Assembly: GCA_002831545.1 (NCBI GenBank)
Contig: CP025095.1
Span: 2,356,001 to 2,420,000 of the forward strand
Source of the DNA: Streptococcus suis
Lineage (GTDB): Bacteria > Bacillota > Bacilli > Lactobacillales > Streptococcaceae
DNA: 64,000 nt
Direction: 5' to 3'
Shown here piece by piece: positions 1 to 8,531 of this stretch (the first letter of the stretch is position 1; each line of letters starts with the position of its first letter). Made by a program: the position numbers and the translations under genes. Under the pieces are notes generated by a model. It was not told the DNA's origin. It searched no databases and saw nothing but the letters and a program-made list of their open reading frames with translations.

Positions 1-1427
1 ATTCCCTTACCATTATCTCTGATGAGAATTTCCATATCCTGTCCATGCTTGAGAGCTTTGACACTAAGCGCATTGTCTTTTCGTTTGAGGTCTACTCCAT
101 GGACAAAATAATTTTCTACCAGGGGCTGGATTACAAAACGAGGAATTTCAACTCTTTCGCACCCAGGATCCATTTGATAAGCATAGGCAATGGAACGGGG
201 ATAGCGAATTTGACAAATGTAGCTATGTTTTTCGCAAAATGAAAGTTCTTCTGCCACCGTTGTCATTTTTGCCTGTGTCACACTACTGCGAAGCAAGCTT
301 GAAAATTCATAAATCATATCCCCTAGCTCATCCATCTGCTTGCTGACTGCATACATACGGAAAAATTCCAAGGTATTGTAGAGAAAATGGGGGTTAATCT
401 GGGCTTGTAAGGCTCGCATATTGGCATCTTTCTGAGCTAACTGCAAGCGATAGATGTCTTGAATACTCTGGTCCATAGCATCCAGCATCTGATTGATTTC
501 TGATGAAATGAGATACATTTCCTGCTCTTTATTGTCCGTCTGTAGACGAAGATGCCTGTCTTCGCCACGAATCTGTTGCATGGTATCAACAATGTCCAGT
601 ACTTGAACTTCATATCGTTTAAACACCCTTCTCAGGACCAGTAGTAAAAGAGCAACGAGGCAACTACTTCCTAGAAAAATGATTCCGACTAGGCTGCCAA
701 CTTTTTCAATAGCATGCTGCTGGTCAACTCCAACTGCAATTTGCAAATCCCCACTCATTCGATAGGAGAGCGGAGGCGAGGTAACATCTGGTCGCAGACT
801 ATAAAATTCCCGATCCAGAGAATCTTGAACCCTAACGGTCATGGGGAGATCCGTCTTACGTTGAATATATTGTTCGAGCAAATCCGCATCGATGGTGACA
901 TAGATGGTCGCAATACCTTCTGTTGTCGATGGAGAAAATAAGGTCATCGAAATACTATGTTGTGGAGCCTTATAATTTTCGGCCGCGACCTTTTTACCAG
1001 ACTTTAAGTCAGAGGTAGAAACAAAGACGGTATTTGCATCCATCGGAGCAATATCGACTCCTTCTACGAAGGGATAATAGAGATAGAGAGTGCGAACAGA
1101 ATCCTGCAAGGAAATCCGTTTGACCATCAGGTGTGGGTGACTCAGTAACCAGACCTGGTACTGAGAAGGAGATAATTGAAAATAGTGATAAAGACTGTCT
1201 AGACGATCCCTGTCCGTAATGTAGTCTGCTAGATAATTCCCAACCCGTCCTTGATAATAATCCAACTCCTCTTTTAGACCATCTGCTACTTCCTGTTGAA
1301 TGCGGATGCGATTGGTGTCATACTGATACCAGCTGATGTAGGAAAGAATACTGGCAAAGAAAATGACAATCCCAATCACTAATAAAGAATAACTTTTCAA
1401 AAGAGTATGAATTAAAACTTTTTTCAT
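1..1427 (-). CDS. YesM-type sensor histidine kinase, C-terminus beyond the window
   Basis: This is a membrane sensor kinase of the YesM/LytS (His_kinase) class that would phosphorylate a YesN-type AraC response regulator, presumably encoded just outside the window. The start is the ATG at 1427, which overlaps the TGA of the upstream yesL gene as ATGA. At least 475 codons are present. There is a transmembrane helix at residues 7-31, then a large extracytoplasmic sensor region. The phospho-acceptor motif QINPHFLYNTLEFF follows, with the histidine at residue 347. The ATPase domain begins before the edge with an LVEN box. In Streptococcus pneumoniae the equivalent TCS07 system is reported to control the N-glycan importer ngtS. 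The adjacent importer makes the same role likely here, which is an inference from context. Confidence 0.88.
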   Translation of the reverse strand, partial: MKKVLIHTLLKSYSLLVIGIVIFFASILSYISWYQYDTNRIRIQQEVADGLKEELDYYQGRVGNYLADYITDRDRLDSLYHYFQLSPSQYQVWLLSHPHLMVKRISLQDSVRTLYLYYPFVEGVDIAPMDANTVFVSTSDLKSGKKVAAENYKAPQHSISMTLFSPSTTEGIATIYVTIDADLLEQYIQRKTDLPMTVRVQDSLDREFYSLRPDVTSPPLSYRMSGDLQIAVGVDQQHAIEKVGSLVGIIFLGSSCLVALLLLVLRRVFKRYEVQVLDIVDTMQQIRGEDRHLRLQTDNKEQEMYLISSEINQMLDAMDQSIQDIYRLQLAQKDANMRALQAQINPHFLYNTLEFFRMYAVSKQMDELGDMIYEFSSLLRSSVTQAKMTTVAEELSFCEKHSYICQIRYPRSIAYAYQMDPGCERVEIPRFVIQPLVENYFVHGVDLKRKDNALSVKALKHGQDMEILIRDNGKG

Positions 1428-2029
1428 AAGTAATCCTTGTCAACTTTCTTATAAACTGGATCAAAGGCATCATAGAGAAACAAGAGCCATAGGACCGGTA
1501 GGAAGAAGAATAAAATCAAGGGAAGTTTGAATAGCAAGAACCCACAGACGAGACTGCCCAACAAAAATTTGACCAGGGCTTTCCAATCAAGAAAAAGCGA
1601 GACAGCCGCCAACTGTAAGCCTGTTTTTAGACTAAATTCAAAATGTACTTGAAGTTTTAAAAAGAGAGCATAGAGTGCAAAAATATAGAAAAGACCACAA
1701 GCATTTGTAATAAGAACTACTGGCATCCACCAGGTCTGGGGCAATTGAATCAAGAGCCAAATGCCGCTAAATAAAAGACCAATCAATAATAGGACAAGAC
1801 CAAGACCAAGGTTAAGCCGAATAAAATGCTCTTTAAAATAGCCAAACGCCTCTCGAAAATTATACTTAGATGCATCCATACGATAGTTATCGTAGAGGTA
1901 AAGTATAGTTCCATTTGCTGGTGAAAAGCCCAGCACTACGCCTCCTAGCAATAGAAGAACCAAATAGATGGCACTCAATTTCATGAGGAAGAAAAGAAGA
2001 GTAAAAAGCCTGTCTAACCACCCTAACAT
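1424..2029 (-). CDS. YesL family (DUF624) membrane protein
   Basis: A 201-residue hydrophobic protein with about five predicted membrane segments, of the YesL/DUF624 type found beside YesM/YesN two-component systems and sugar ABC importers. The biochemical role of the family is not established. The N-terminal sequence keeps the family's amphipathic start followed by GxxxGFSPAN. The start at 2029 has a strong AAAGGAGGAA ribosome site. The stop overlaps the kinase start by four bases, so the two are translationally coupled. A hairpin terminator lies between this gene and the substrate-binding protein gene, so the yesL-kinase pair may have its own promoter or rely on readthrough. Confidence 0.82.
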   Translation of the reverse strand: MLGWLDRLFTLLFFLMKLSAIYLVLLLLGGVVLGFSPANGTILYLYDNYRMDASKYNFREAFGYFKEHFIRLNLGLGLVLLLIGLLFSGIWLLIQLPQTWWMPVVLITNACGLFYIFALYALFLKLQVHFEFSLKTGLQLAAVSLFLDWKALVKFLLGSLVCGFLLFKLPLILFFFLPVLWLLFLYDAFDPVYKKVDKDYL

Positions 2030-2102
2030 TGTATATTCCTCCTTTTTTATCTATTTTATCAAAAAATCGGTGCTTTTTGTATATATTAACATAAAACAAA
2101 TG

Positions 2103-2130
2103 CAAAAAGGTTGGATGTTGAACCCAACCT
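2103..2130 (-). terminator. Rho-independent terminator after the sugar-binding lipoprotein gene
   Basis: Reading the minus strand, AGGTTGG pairs with CCAACCT around a 9-nt loop and is followed by a run of T. It ends the importer transcript before yesL. Confidence 0.8.
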
Positions 2131-2158
2131 CTTTTCACACTTCATCACCTGTATCGTA

Positions 2159-3640
2159 TTATTTATTTGCTAAAAACTCATCGTATTGTTTTTGCATTTC
2201 TTCTTTTACTTTTTTGTAGGATTCTTCTGCTTCCAATTTTTTCAGCATTTCTGGAACAGCAACATCAGGATCCACAGTACCAGTATTGATACTTGCTGCA
2301 TATTGGCTCATGATATTTTGGATACTTGTAATTTCAGTCTTAACTGCATCAGCATTGAAGTTGAAACCAAGAAGTGGAGACTCTTCTGCACCTGCCAGCA
2401 ATTCTTCTGCTTTTTTCACATCTTCATCAGTTACCTTGTCAGTGATGTAGAGAATTTGGCTGTTACCTGTGTTCCAAGCTGACATACGAGTATCGCCTTT
2501 GTAACCATCCAACAACTTGATACGATTTTCAGCACTTGGGTCTTTTTCCCAGTTGACTCCCTCTGGACCAAATACCAAGCCGTTCAGCAATTCTGGATTT
2601 GTATTGATAAGGGTCAATACTTCCATAGCTTTTTCTTTGTTCTTAGATGTTTTTGAAATGACAAAGTTTGCTACTTGGGTAGATCCGCTTGTCTTATAGG
2701 CAGATGTGATTGGTTTAGAAGTAATCTTATAGCCTGCAACTGTTGAAAGGAGGCTATCACCAAAGTCAGCTGGTCCTTGTGTTTCTTCACGAACGAACCA
2801 GTTTGCTACATCAAGTGAGAAGGTTGCGTCAGTAGTCGCTGCATCTGCCATAATGTAGCCAGCCTTATAGTATTTGTGAATGGTGCGAAGGTTATCCATG
2901 TGACGGTCCACTTCAAATGGGTTTACCACTTTTGTAGTGTCACCTTTCAAGTCAATAGCAAATGGTAACTCATTCCCAGCTGGAAATTCCAAGCCGTCTG
3001 TTGATGGTTTGCTAGATTTTACCCAGGCAAATGGTGTCACATCTGCTTCTTTTTCTTTGATGGTTGCCAACATTGGTTCAATATCATCGTAGCTGTCTAC
3101 CTTAGAAGTATCGAAACCATACTTATCAACTAAGTCTTGGTTGAAGGAAAGCATCTGTTGACTTGCTACGTTACCGATGACAGGGACTGCGTAGATTTTT
3201 CCGTCGATGGTATTTCCTTTGATATAGGCAGGGTCAATAATATCATAGAGAGCCTTGCCTTCTTTCTTATAAAGTTCTGTTAAATCAGCATAAGCTCCTT
3301 TTTGCGCATTGATAATATAGTTATCTGCAAAGGCAATATCATATTCCTCACCAGATGAGGTAATAATGGCCATTTTATCCTTATAGTCACCCCATGAGAT
3401 ATACTTGATGTCTAGATGGGCGCCTGCTTCTTTTTCGATAATCTTATTGGCATTTTCCAAAAGAACATCGATGTTTTTCGGTGCGTCTCCGATTTGATAC
3501 ATGAGGATGTTTGTCAATCCATCTTCTGTTGTAGCGCTACTTGATGCGGTCTTATTTCCAGTCAGACTACCACAAGCGGCAAGGGCAGCTGCGGACGCAA
3601 GGGTCACGCAGGAGTAGGCAAATTTTTTCCATGTTTTCAT
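2159..3640 (-). CDS. ngtS: N-glycan ABC importer, substrate-binding lipoprotein (NgtS-like)
   Basis: A 493-residue extracellular solute-binding protein for a carbohydrate ABC importer. The signal peptide ends in a lipobox LAAC with the lipidated cysteine at residue 23. The mature protein is the long LplA-like type that binds oligosaccharides. It follows two permease genes whose products are of the LplB/LplC type. The permease-permease-binding protein order and the nearby mannosidases and endoglycosidase match the pneumococcal NgtP1-NgtP2-NgtS system, which imports complex N-glycan fragments released by EndoD. No ATPase is encoded here; such importers usually use a shared MsmK ATPase. The family is clear; the exact ligand is inferred from neighbours. 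Confidence 0.85.
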   Translation of the reverse strand: MKTWKKFAYSCVTLASAAALAACGSLTGNKTASSSATTEDGLTNILMYQIGDAPKNIDVLLENANKIIEKEAGAHLDIKYISWGDYKDKMAIITSSGEEYDIAFADNYIINAQKGAYADLTELYKKEGKALYDIIDPAYIKGNTIDGKIYAVPVIGNVASQQMLSFNQDLVDKYGFDTSKVDSYDDIEPMLATIKEKEADVTPFAWVKSSKPSTDGLEFPAGNELPFAIDLKGDTTKVVNPFEVDRHMDNLRTIHKYYKAGYIMADAATTDATFSLDVANWFVREETQGPADFGDSLLSTVAGYKITSKPITSAYKTSGSTQVANFVISKTSKNKEKAMEVLTLINTNPELLNGLVFGPEGVNWEKDPSAENRIKLLDGYKGDTRMSAWNTGNSQILYITDKVTDEDVKKAEELLAGAEESPLLGFNFNADAVKTEITSIQNIMSQYAASINTGTVDPDVAVPEMLKKLEAEESYKKVKEEMQKQYDEFLANK

Positions 3641-3708
3641 TTGGCTGTTCCTTTCTATTTTTTAGATAATGAAGTATGGAATACGATTGTTAAGATAGAG
3701 TGATACCT

Positions 3709-4632
3709 CTACTCCTTGACTCCGCCAATTGTCAAACCTTTGACAAAGTAACGTTGGAAGAAAGGATAGAGACAGGCAATTGGTAGAGTCGATACGACCA
3801 CAATAGCCATCCGTGTTGCTTCTTTTGGAAGGGCCCCTGCAATTTCTGATGACATGGCCGCTGCTGCGGCAGCATTTTCAGAGAGATATTGAATGTTTGC
3901 TTGAATTTTCATCAGCAGGTATTGGAGAGGGAAGAGGTTATCGCTCTGGATATAGAGGAGAGCGTTGTACCAGTCATTCCAAAAAGCGAGGGCTGTAAAG
4001 AGAGCGATGGTTGCGATACCTGGTAGGGTTAGTGGTAAGCAGATTTGGAAGAAAATCCGAAATTCACTTGCCCCGTCAATCCTGGCAGATTCGATAATAG
4101 ACTCAGAAATAGTTTTTCTAAAGAAGGACCTCATCACCATGATATTGAAAGGAGACAGCAGCATGGGTAGAATCAAGGCTGCCACTGTATCTTTGAGGTT
4201 TAAAAACGAGGTCATGACGATATAGGTTGGGATGGTCCCTGCACTAAACAGCATGGTAAAGAGAGCCATCAGGGTAAAAAATCGTCTGTATCTGAAACTG
4301 TTTCTCGAAATGGCATAGGCGTAAAGAACGGTGAAGAAGACATTCAAGCTCGTCCCTACAATAGTCACAAAGAAGGTGATAAAGAGAGCTTGGAGAATCT
4401 GATCTTTCAATTGAAAGAGGTATTCATAACCTGCCAAACTCCATTGCTCTGGCCAGAAAGAATAGCCGTTGATAGCCAAGCTTGTCTCATCTGTCATAGA
4501 AATGATGATAACAAATATAAAGGGAAGGGTACAAGATAGGGCAAATATCCCTAGTAAACTTGAGAAAAATAGATCTGTTTTCTTACTAAATGAATGAATA
4601 GAAACAGAAGTGATTTGTTTCTTTTTTTTCAT
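3709..4632 (-). CDS. ngtP2: N-glycan ABC importer permease 2 (LplC type)
   Basis: A 307-residue inner-membrane permease of the MalG/LplC type with six predicted helices. The cytoplasmic EAA loop reads ESARIDGASEFRIFFQICLPLTLPGIATI at about residues 181-209 and contacts the ATPase. The first 15 residues are very basic. The start has a GGAGGGGAG ribosome site that follows directly on the stop of permease 1. It forms a heterodimer with the upstream permease. The assignment to N-glycan import rests on the locus. Confidence 0.86.
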   Translation of the reverse strand: MKKKKQITSVSIHSFSKKTDLFFSSLLGIFALSCTLPFIFVIIISMTDETSLAINGYSFWPEQWSLAGYEYLFQLKDQILQALFITFFVTIVGTSLNVFFTVLYAYAISRNSFRYRRFFTLMALFTMLFSAGTIPTYIVMTSFLNLKDTVAALILPMLLSPFNIMVMRSFFRKTISESIIESARIDGASEFRIFFQICLPLTLPGIATIALFTALAFWNDWYNALLYIQSDNLFPLQYLLMKIQANIQYLSENAAAAAAMSSEIAGALPKEATRMAIVVVSTLPIACLYPFFQRYFVKGLTIGGVKE

Positions 4633-4641
4633 ACTCCCCTC

Positions 4642-5571
4642 CTAGAATAAGGCTGATTCCTTATCAAAGCGACGAACAATCAGGTTGGTCACTACCACCA
4701 AGATACAGCCGACAACAGACTGATAGAGACCTGCCGCGATAGCCATACCGATGTCCCCTGTTCCTGCAATTCCACGATAAACGTAAGTATCAAGGACTTG
4801 AGTCACATTGAAGAGAGGACCTGAATTTTTCGGAATTTGATAGAAAAGGCCAAAGTCTGCTCGGAAGATATTTCCGACAGCCAGAATCGTTAAAATAGTC
4901 ATCAGAGGCATTAACTGAGGAAGGGTGACATAGCGGATGCGTTGCCATTTGGTCGCTCCATCCACAATAGCAGCCTCATAATAGGTTGGGTCAATGCCCA
5001 TAATGGTTGCATAATAAATAATACTGTTGTAGCCCAAACCTTTCCAAATTCCTAGGAAAAGCAAGATGAAGGGCCAATAGGTCGGTGTGCTGTACCAGTT
5101 GATGGGATCCATCCCCATTCCTTTGAGAATATTGTTTATCAATCCTTTATCTGGACTCAAAAATGCGTAAACGAAGAAACTGATAATGACCCAAGAAAGG
5201 AAATAAGGGAACAAGGTTGTGGTCTGATAGATCTTTACCAGCTTCTTCGACCGCATCTCACTAAAGATAATGGCAATACCTACTGCAAAAATCAGTCCGA
5301 GTACGATAAAACCAAGATTATATAGGATGGTATTTCTTGTGATGATATAGGCATCAGATGACTGGAAGAGGAATTTGAAATTATCTAAACCAATCCATTC
5401 ACTCTGTACCAAACTATCCCAAAAACCATTACCTGTATGGCGATAGTCCTTAAAAGCAATCACATTGCCAAATACTGGAATGTAGAAAAATAGAATGAGC
5501 CAGATGACTCCTGGCAATACCATTAGGAAAAAAATGGCGTTTTGTTTTAGATTTTTTATGAGGTCTTTCAT
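4642..5571 (-). CDS. ngtP1: N-glycan ABC importer permease 1 (LplB type)
   Basis: A 309-residue permease of the MalF/LplB type with six helices and the EAA loop EAAIVDGATKWQRIRYVTLPQL. Two ATG codons are adjacent at 5574 and 5571. The second is better spaced from the AAAGGAG ribosome site, so it is preferred. It is the first gene of the importer operon and is separated from the upstream GH20 gene by a terminator. A new promoter, perhaps controlled by the locus two-component system, is therefore expected in 5575-5738. Confidence 0.86.
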   Translation of the reverse strand: MKDLIKNLKQNAIFFLMVLPGVIWLILFFYIPVFGNVIAFKDYRHTGNGFWDSLVQSEWIGLDNFKFLFQSSDAYIITRNTILYNLGFIVLGLIFAVGIAIIFSEMRSKKLVKIYQTTTLFPYFLSWVIISFFVYAFLSPDKGLINNILKGMGMDPINWYSTPTYWPFILLFLGIWKGLGYNSIIYYATIMGIDPTYYEAAIVDGATKWQRIRYVTLPQLMPLMTILTILAVGNIFRADFGLFYQIPKNSGPLFNVTQVLDTYVYRGIAGTGDIGMAIAAGLYQSVVGCILVVVTNLIVRRFDKESALF

Positions 5572-5574
5572 CAT

Positions 5575-5738
5575 GGCTCCTTTCTATTATGAACCTTTAC
5601 ATTATTAGTTTACTCCTGATTGAGCCAACTGTGAATTGCCACATTATAGGCAAAATTCTACAAATTATAGGTGTATATAACAACCGATATATCTTCTGTG
5701 AAAAACAAAAAAATCTGGGTTGCCAATCAAAATTTGCA
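5575..5738 (-). promoter_or_regulatory. Probable promoter region of the glycan importer operon
   Basis: This gap lies between the GH20 terminator and permease 1. On the minus strand it contains a TATAAT hexamer at 5648-5643 and a second one about 20 bases upstream. Neither has a clear -35 box at the right spacing, which fits a promoter needing an activator such as the YesN-type regulator. No cre site was seen. Confidence 0.4.
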
Positions 5739-5739
5739 T

Positions 5740-5765
5740 AAAAAATCGAGCCCTTTCGAGCTCGA
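5740..5765 (-). terminator. Terminator after the GH20 hexosaminidase gene
   Basis: The minus strand reads TCGAGC, an 8-nt loop, GCTCGA and then six or more T. It begins just beyond the GH20 stop codon. Confidence 0.75.
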
Positions 5766-5771
5766 ACATCA

Positions 5772-7658
5772 CTAGGTTGTATAGATGGTTGAAGCCGTCG
5801 CAATAATCTGCCATTGGTTGGCAGTTGTCGCAATAAATCCCTTGTCTTGATAGAAGTCATCGTAAGGGAGAATTGGCACTTCTAGTTCATCTAGTTTAGG
5901 TACTTCATTGTTCAGATAGGCTTGCAACCGCTGGATTGCACGGCGAATGCGGGCATCCAAGCCACCGAGGCGAATGTCCACCGTATCCAGACCAAACACC
6001 TTCTTCTCTACCATCCATTGGTAGCTGAGTGCCTGATAGAAGCTTTCTAGGTCTATCCTTAGTTGCTGCAAACCGTCAACTTGTTCTGCCAAGACCTGAC
6101 GATTTCCTTCCTGATAGGCCTGACGAATACCTACTGAAATTGCCGCCTTGGTCGCTAAAACCTGACACAACTTAGCCTGAGTATCAAAGAGATAGGCATA
6201 GCCCTTGGCTCGGCTTCCAATCTCTGCCAATCTAGGCGCTAATTCCTGATAAAAGGCACTGTCTTTTTCGGCATCAATATGCTCCTGCAACAAGGGGCAG
6301 AGAATATCCTGATACAAGATGTAGCGACTGGGATTGAAACCGTGATGACCTGGACCTGGGTGGCTAGGTGTCTTATTTGGCAAATCCAATTGCAGGAAGT
6401 CATCTAGGGAAACTTGGTGTAGTTGATAGAAATGCTCAGCCAGACAGTCCAAATTTCCTCGGTACTGGAGTTCTGCCCAGGCATGAAGACTCGGCAAGAT
6501 CGAGAAGGTTGCGCATTCCCCACCATTATCACCCCAAGCGGTCACCGTCACTTCTTGGACACCATACTCTTGGCAGGCGGCATGTGCTTCTGGTGCAATC
6601 CGCATACTGAAATCATTATCAGGAGTAAAACCAATCCACTTCCAGGCACCACTTGCAAAGGCAATCTGCTCTCCCAACTGCTGATGACTTGCCAGTTTTT
6701 GAGCATAACTCTCACGACTGGTCTGATAGTAATCCCAATAAATCAAGGTCACTCTGTCCTTGAGACGATCCAAATAAGCCTGAATTTCCGAATCAATTTC
6801 CAACTGACCAGTGTAATCCTTACTCGCTGTCAACAACTGGAAGAACATATCGCTCCACATACTACAATGGAAGCCATACTTGTCAGCAATATCCAAAACC
6901 CGTTCCAAGTGTTGGCACATAATCAGACTTCGTTTCTGATAGCCGTGTTGATTGAGGTATTGACCCAGCCCGACCAAGTGAGCCTCATCCATACCGATGT
7001 TAATGGTCCGTGTTTTCAGATGGGACAAGGCCTCAAACATCTTATCAATCAAGGCATAGGTCCTCTCATCCCCAATCAAGAGAATATTATCCACATCTCG
7101 AATGGCCTGAATAGACGAAATGTTCCACTTGAGGTAGGCAATCAGATGTGCCAAGGTCTGGATACAGGGAATAAATTCCATACCGTAACGGTGGCACTCC
7201 TCCTCAATAGCCTGCAACTCTTCTTTTGTATAGGCTCCTCGGAAATAGCCAAAATAGGGCTCCTCACGCAGTTCATAGGTGTCTTCCATATAAAGCTGGA
7301 AATGGCTATAGCCCATCAAAGCCAGTTGTCTAATCAAGGTCTTGCTGGCTTCAACCGTCAGCACAGCGTTTCGAGAACAATCTTCCATAAAACCAAGTTG
7401 ACGGTAAACAGGTCTTTCTAAAATATGAATTTCAGTTTCCCCCTGAGCCAACTGACTAGCCAAAACAAGCAAGCCTCGATAAATCATGTGTTCTTTAGGC
7501 GCACGGATACGGTAAGAACCTGCTGAACCTTCAATCCGCAAACTCTCCTTGCCATCGACCACAAGTTCTAACTGGCAATCCAAGCCCAGACCAGAACAAA
7601 TCTCATCCAAGACTCCCTCCGACTGCTGTAACGAATGGTTTATCTGTAACATCATCAT
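5772..7658 (-). CDS. GH20 exo-beta-N-acetylhexosaminidase (GH20C-like)
   Basis: A 628-residue cytoplasmic glycoside hydrolase of family 20 that removes terminal GlcNAc/GalNAc. There is no signal peptide. The family's catalytic Asp-Glu pair is in IGMDEAHLVGLG at residues 224-225. The barrel strand motifs HFQLYMEDTYEL and GMEFIPCIQTLAHL precede it. The length and the company of ROK, GH38, GH125 and GH92 genes match the pneumococcal GH20C locus, whose enzyme acts intracellularly on N-glycan fragments. Three ATGs in a row (7658, 7655, 7652) follow AAGGAGAA, and the exact start among them is uncertain. It is the last gene of the mannosidase operon. Confidence 0.87.
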   Translation of the reverse strand: MMMLQINHSLQQSEGVLDEICSGLGLDCQLELVVDGKESLRIEGSAGSYRIRAPKEHMIYRGLLVLASQLAQGETEIHILERPVYRQLGFMEDCSRNAVLTVEASKTLIRQLALMGYSHFQLYMEDTYELREEPYFGYFRGAYTKEELQAIEEECHRYGMEFIPCIQTLAHLIAYLKWNISSIQAIRDVDNILLIGDERTYALIDKMFEALSHLKTRTINIGMDEAHLVGLGQYLNQHGYQKRSLIMCQHLERVLDIADKYGFHCSMWSDMFFQLLTASKDYTGQLEIDSEIQAYLDRLKDRVTLIYWDYYQTSRESYAQKLASHQQLGEQIAFASGAWKWIGFTPDNDFSMRIAPEAHAACQEYGVQEVTVTAWGDNGGECATFSILPSLHAWAELQYRGNLDCLAEHFYQLHQVSLDDFLQLDLPNKTPSHPGPGHHGFNPSRYILYQDILCPLLQEHIDAEKDSAFYQELAPRLAEIGSRAKGYAYLFDTQAKLCQVLATKAAISVGIRQAYQEGNRQVLAEQVDGLQQLRIDLESFYQALSYQWMVEKKVFGLDTVDIRLGGLDARIRRAIQRLQAYLNNEVPKLDELEVPILPYDDFYQDKGFIATTANQWQIIATASTIYTT

Positions 7659-7664
7659 TTCTCC

Positions 7665-8531
7665 TTATTGTAGGGTTTTCATATAAGCACCCATGAGATT
7701 GGCATCCTGCTGATAGTGACAGGCACGAATGGCAGGTAGATAAGGAAATTCTTCTGGATATTCCTTTTGAATAGCCTCTAGTTGCTCCTGAATGGCTTGA
7801 ATAAAGACTGGATTTTGACTAATAGAACCACCCATAACCAGCACTTCTGGCTCAAGGAAATAGGAGATATTTAAAATGCCATAGGCCAGATTGCGTGTCA
7901 TTTCTTCAATGGCTAATTGACATACCTCATCTCCCTGTTCTGCTAGTTCAAAAATCCGCTTGCCATTCCAATCTTCCACAGCTTCCTCATACTGACTAGC
8001 AACCTGTCTGACCAAACTCCCTGTCGAAGCCAGTTGGGACCAGTTTTTGAGAGGTCCCTTTCCAGTAGCAATCAGCATGTAGCCAAATTCGCCACCGAAA
8101 CCTTGTTTCCCTCGGATGAGTTTTCTATCCACAATCAAGGCACCACCGATACCCGTACCACAGACGACACAGGCAAAAGTCGATAACTGGTCATCAACAG
8201 CCAATTCACTCAGCCCTACACAATTGGCATCATTTTCCAAATACACAGGACAGCCATACTGACTTAATAACTCATACCAAGATACACCATGGATATAAGG
8301 AACGGCACTCAGCCCCTGGATGACACCTGTTTCAAGGTCTACCGCTCCAGGGATACTTAAAGAAATAGCCTCCAAGTCCTCTACAGGCTGAATAACACTA
8401 TTCATAAGCCCTAACAATTCCTCTAAACTGGCCGGTGTTGACCATTCCTGTCGATGGTTGATCTGCTTATCTGAACCAATCAGGGCCGCTTTTATACCCG
8501 TACCTCCAATGTCAAAACAGGCTACTACCAT
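7665..8531 (-). CDS. ROK family sugar kinase
   Basis: A 288-residue ROK protein. The start at 8531 is chosen because AAAGGAGAAAG lies just upstream and the ATP-binding motif DIGGTGIKAALIG begins six residues in. Other family features are ENDANCVG with the catalytic Asp and CGTGIGGALIVDRKLIRGKQGFGGEFGYM. There is no DNA-binding N-terminus, so it is a kinase rather than a repressor. The cysteine-rich zinc motif (GCxCGxxGC) normally found after GEFGH is absent. The substrate may be mannose or an N-acetylhexosamine released by the neighbouring hydrolases; the sequence does not decide. It overlaps the GH38 gene by 20 bases. Confidence 0.85.
   Translation of the reverse strand: MVVACFDIGGTGIKAALIGSDKQINHRQEWSTPASLEELLGLMNSVIQPVEDLEAISLSIPGAVDLETGVIQGLSAVPYIHGVSWYELLSQYGCPVYLENDANCVGLSELAVDDQLSTFACVVCGTGIGGALIVDRKLIRGKQGFGGEFGYMLIATGKGPLKNWSQLASTGSLVRQVASQYEEAVEDWNGKRIFELAEQGDEVCQLAIEEMTRNLAYGILNISYFLEPEVLVMGGSISQNPVFIQAIQEQLEAIQKEYPEEFPYLPAIRACHYQQDANLMGAYMKTLQ

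Noticed and set aside
1887..2219. Small open frames around the yesL start on both strands
   Set aside because: They overlap the ribosome site of yesL or the importer terminator and have no start signals of their own.
6423..7421. 332-codon plus-strand open frame opposite the GH20 gene
   Set aside because: It is antisense to the conserved catalytic region of GH20 and shows no family features.
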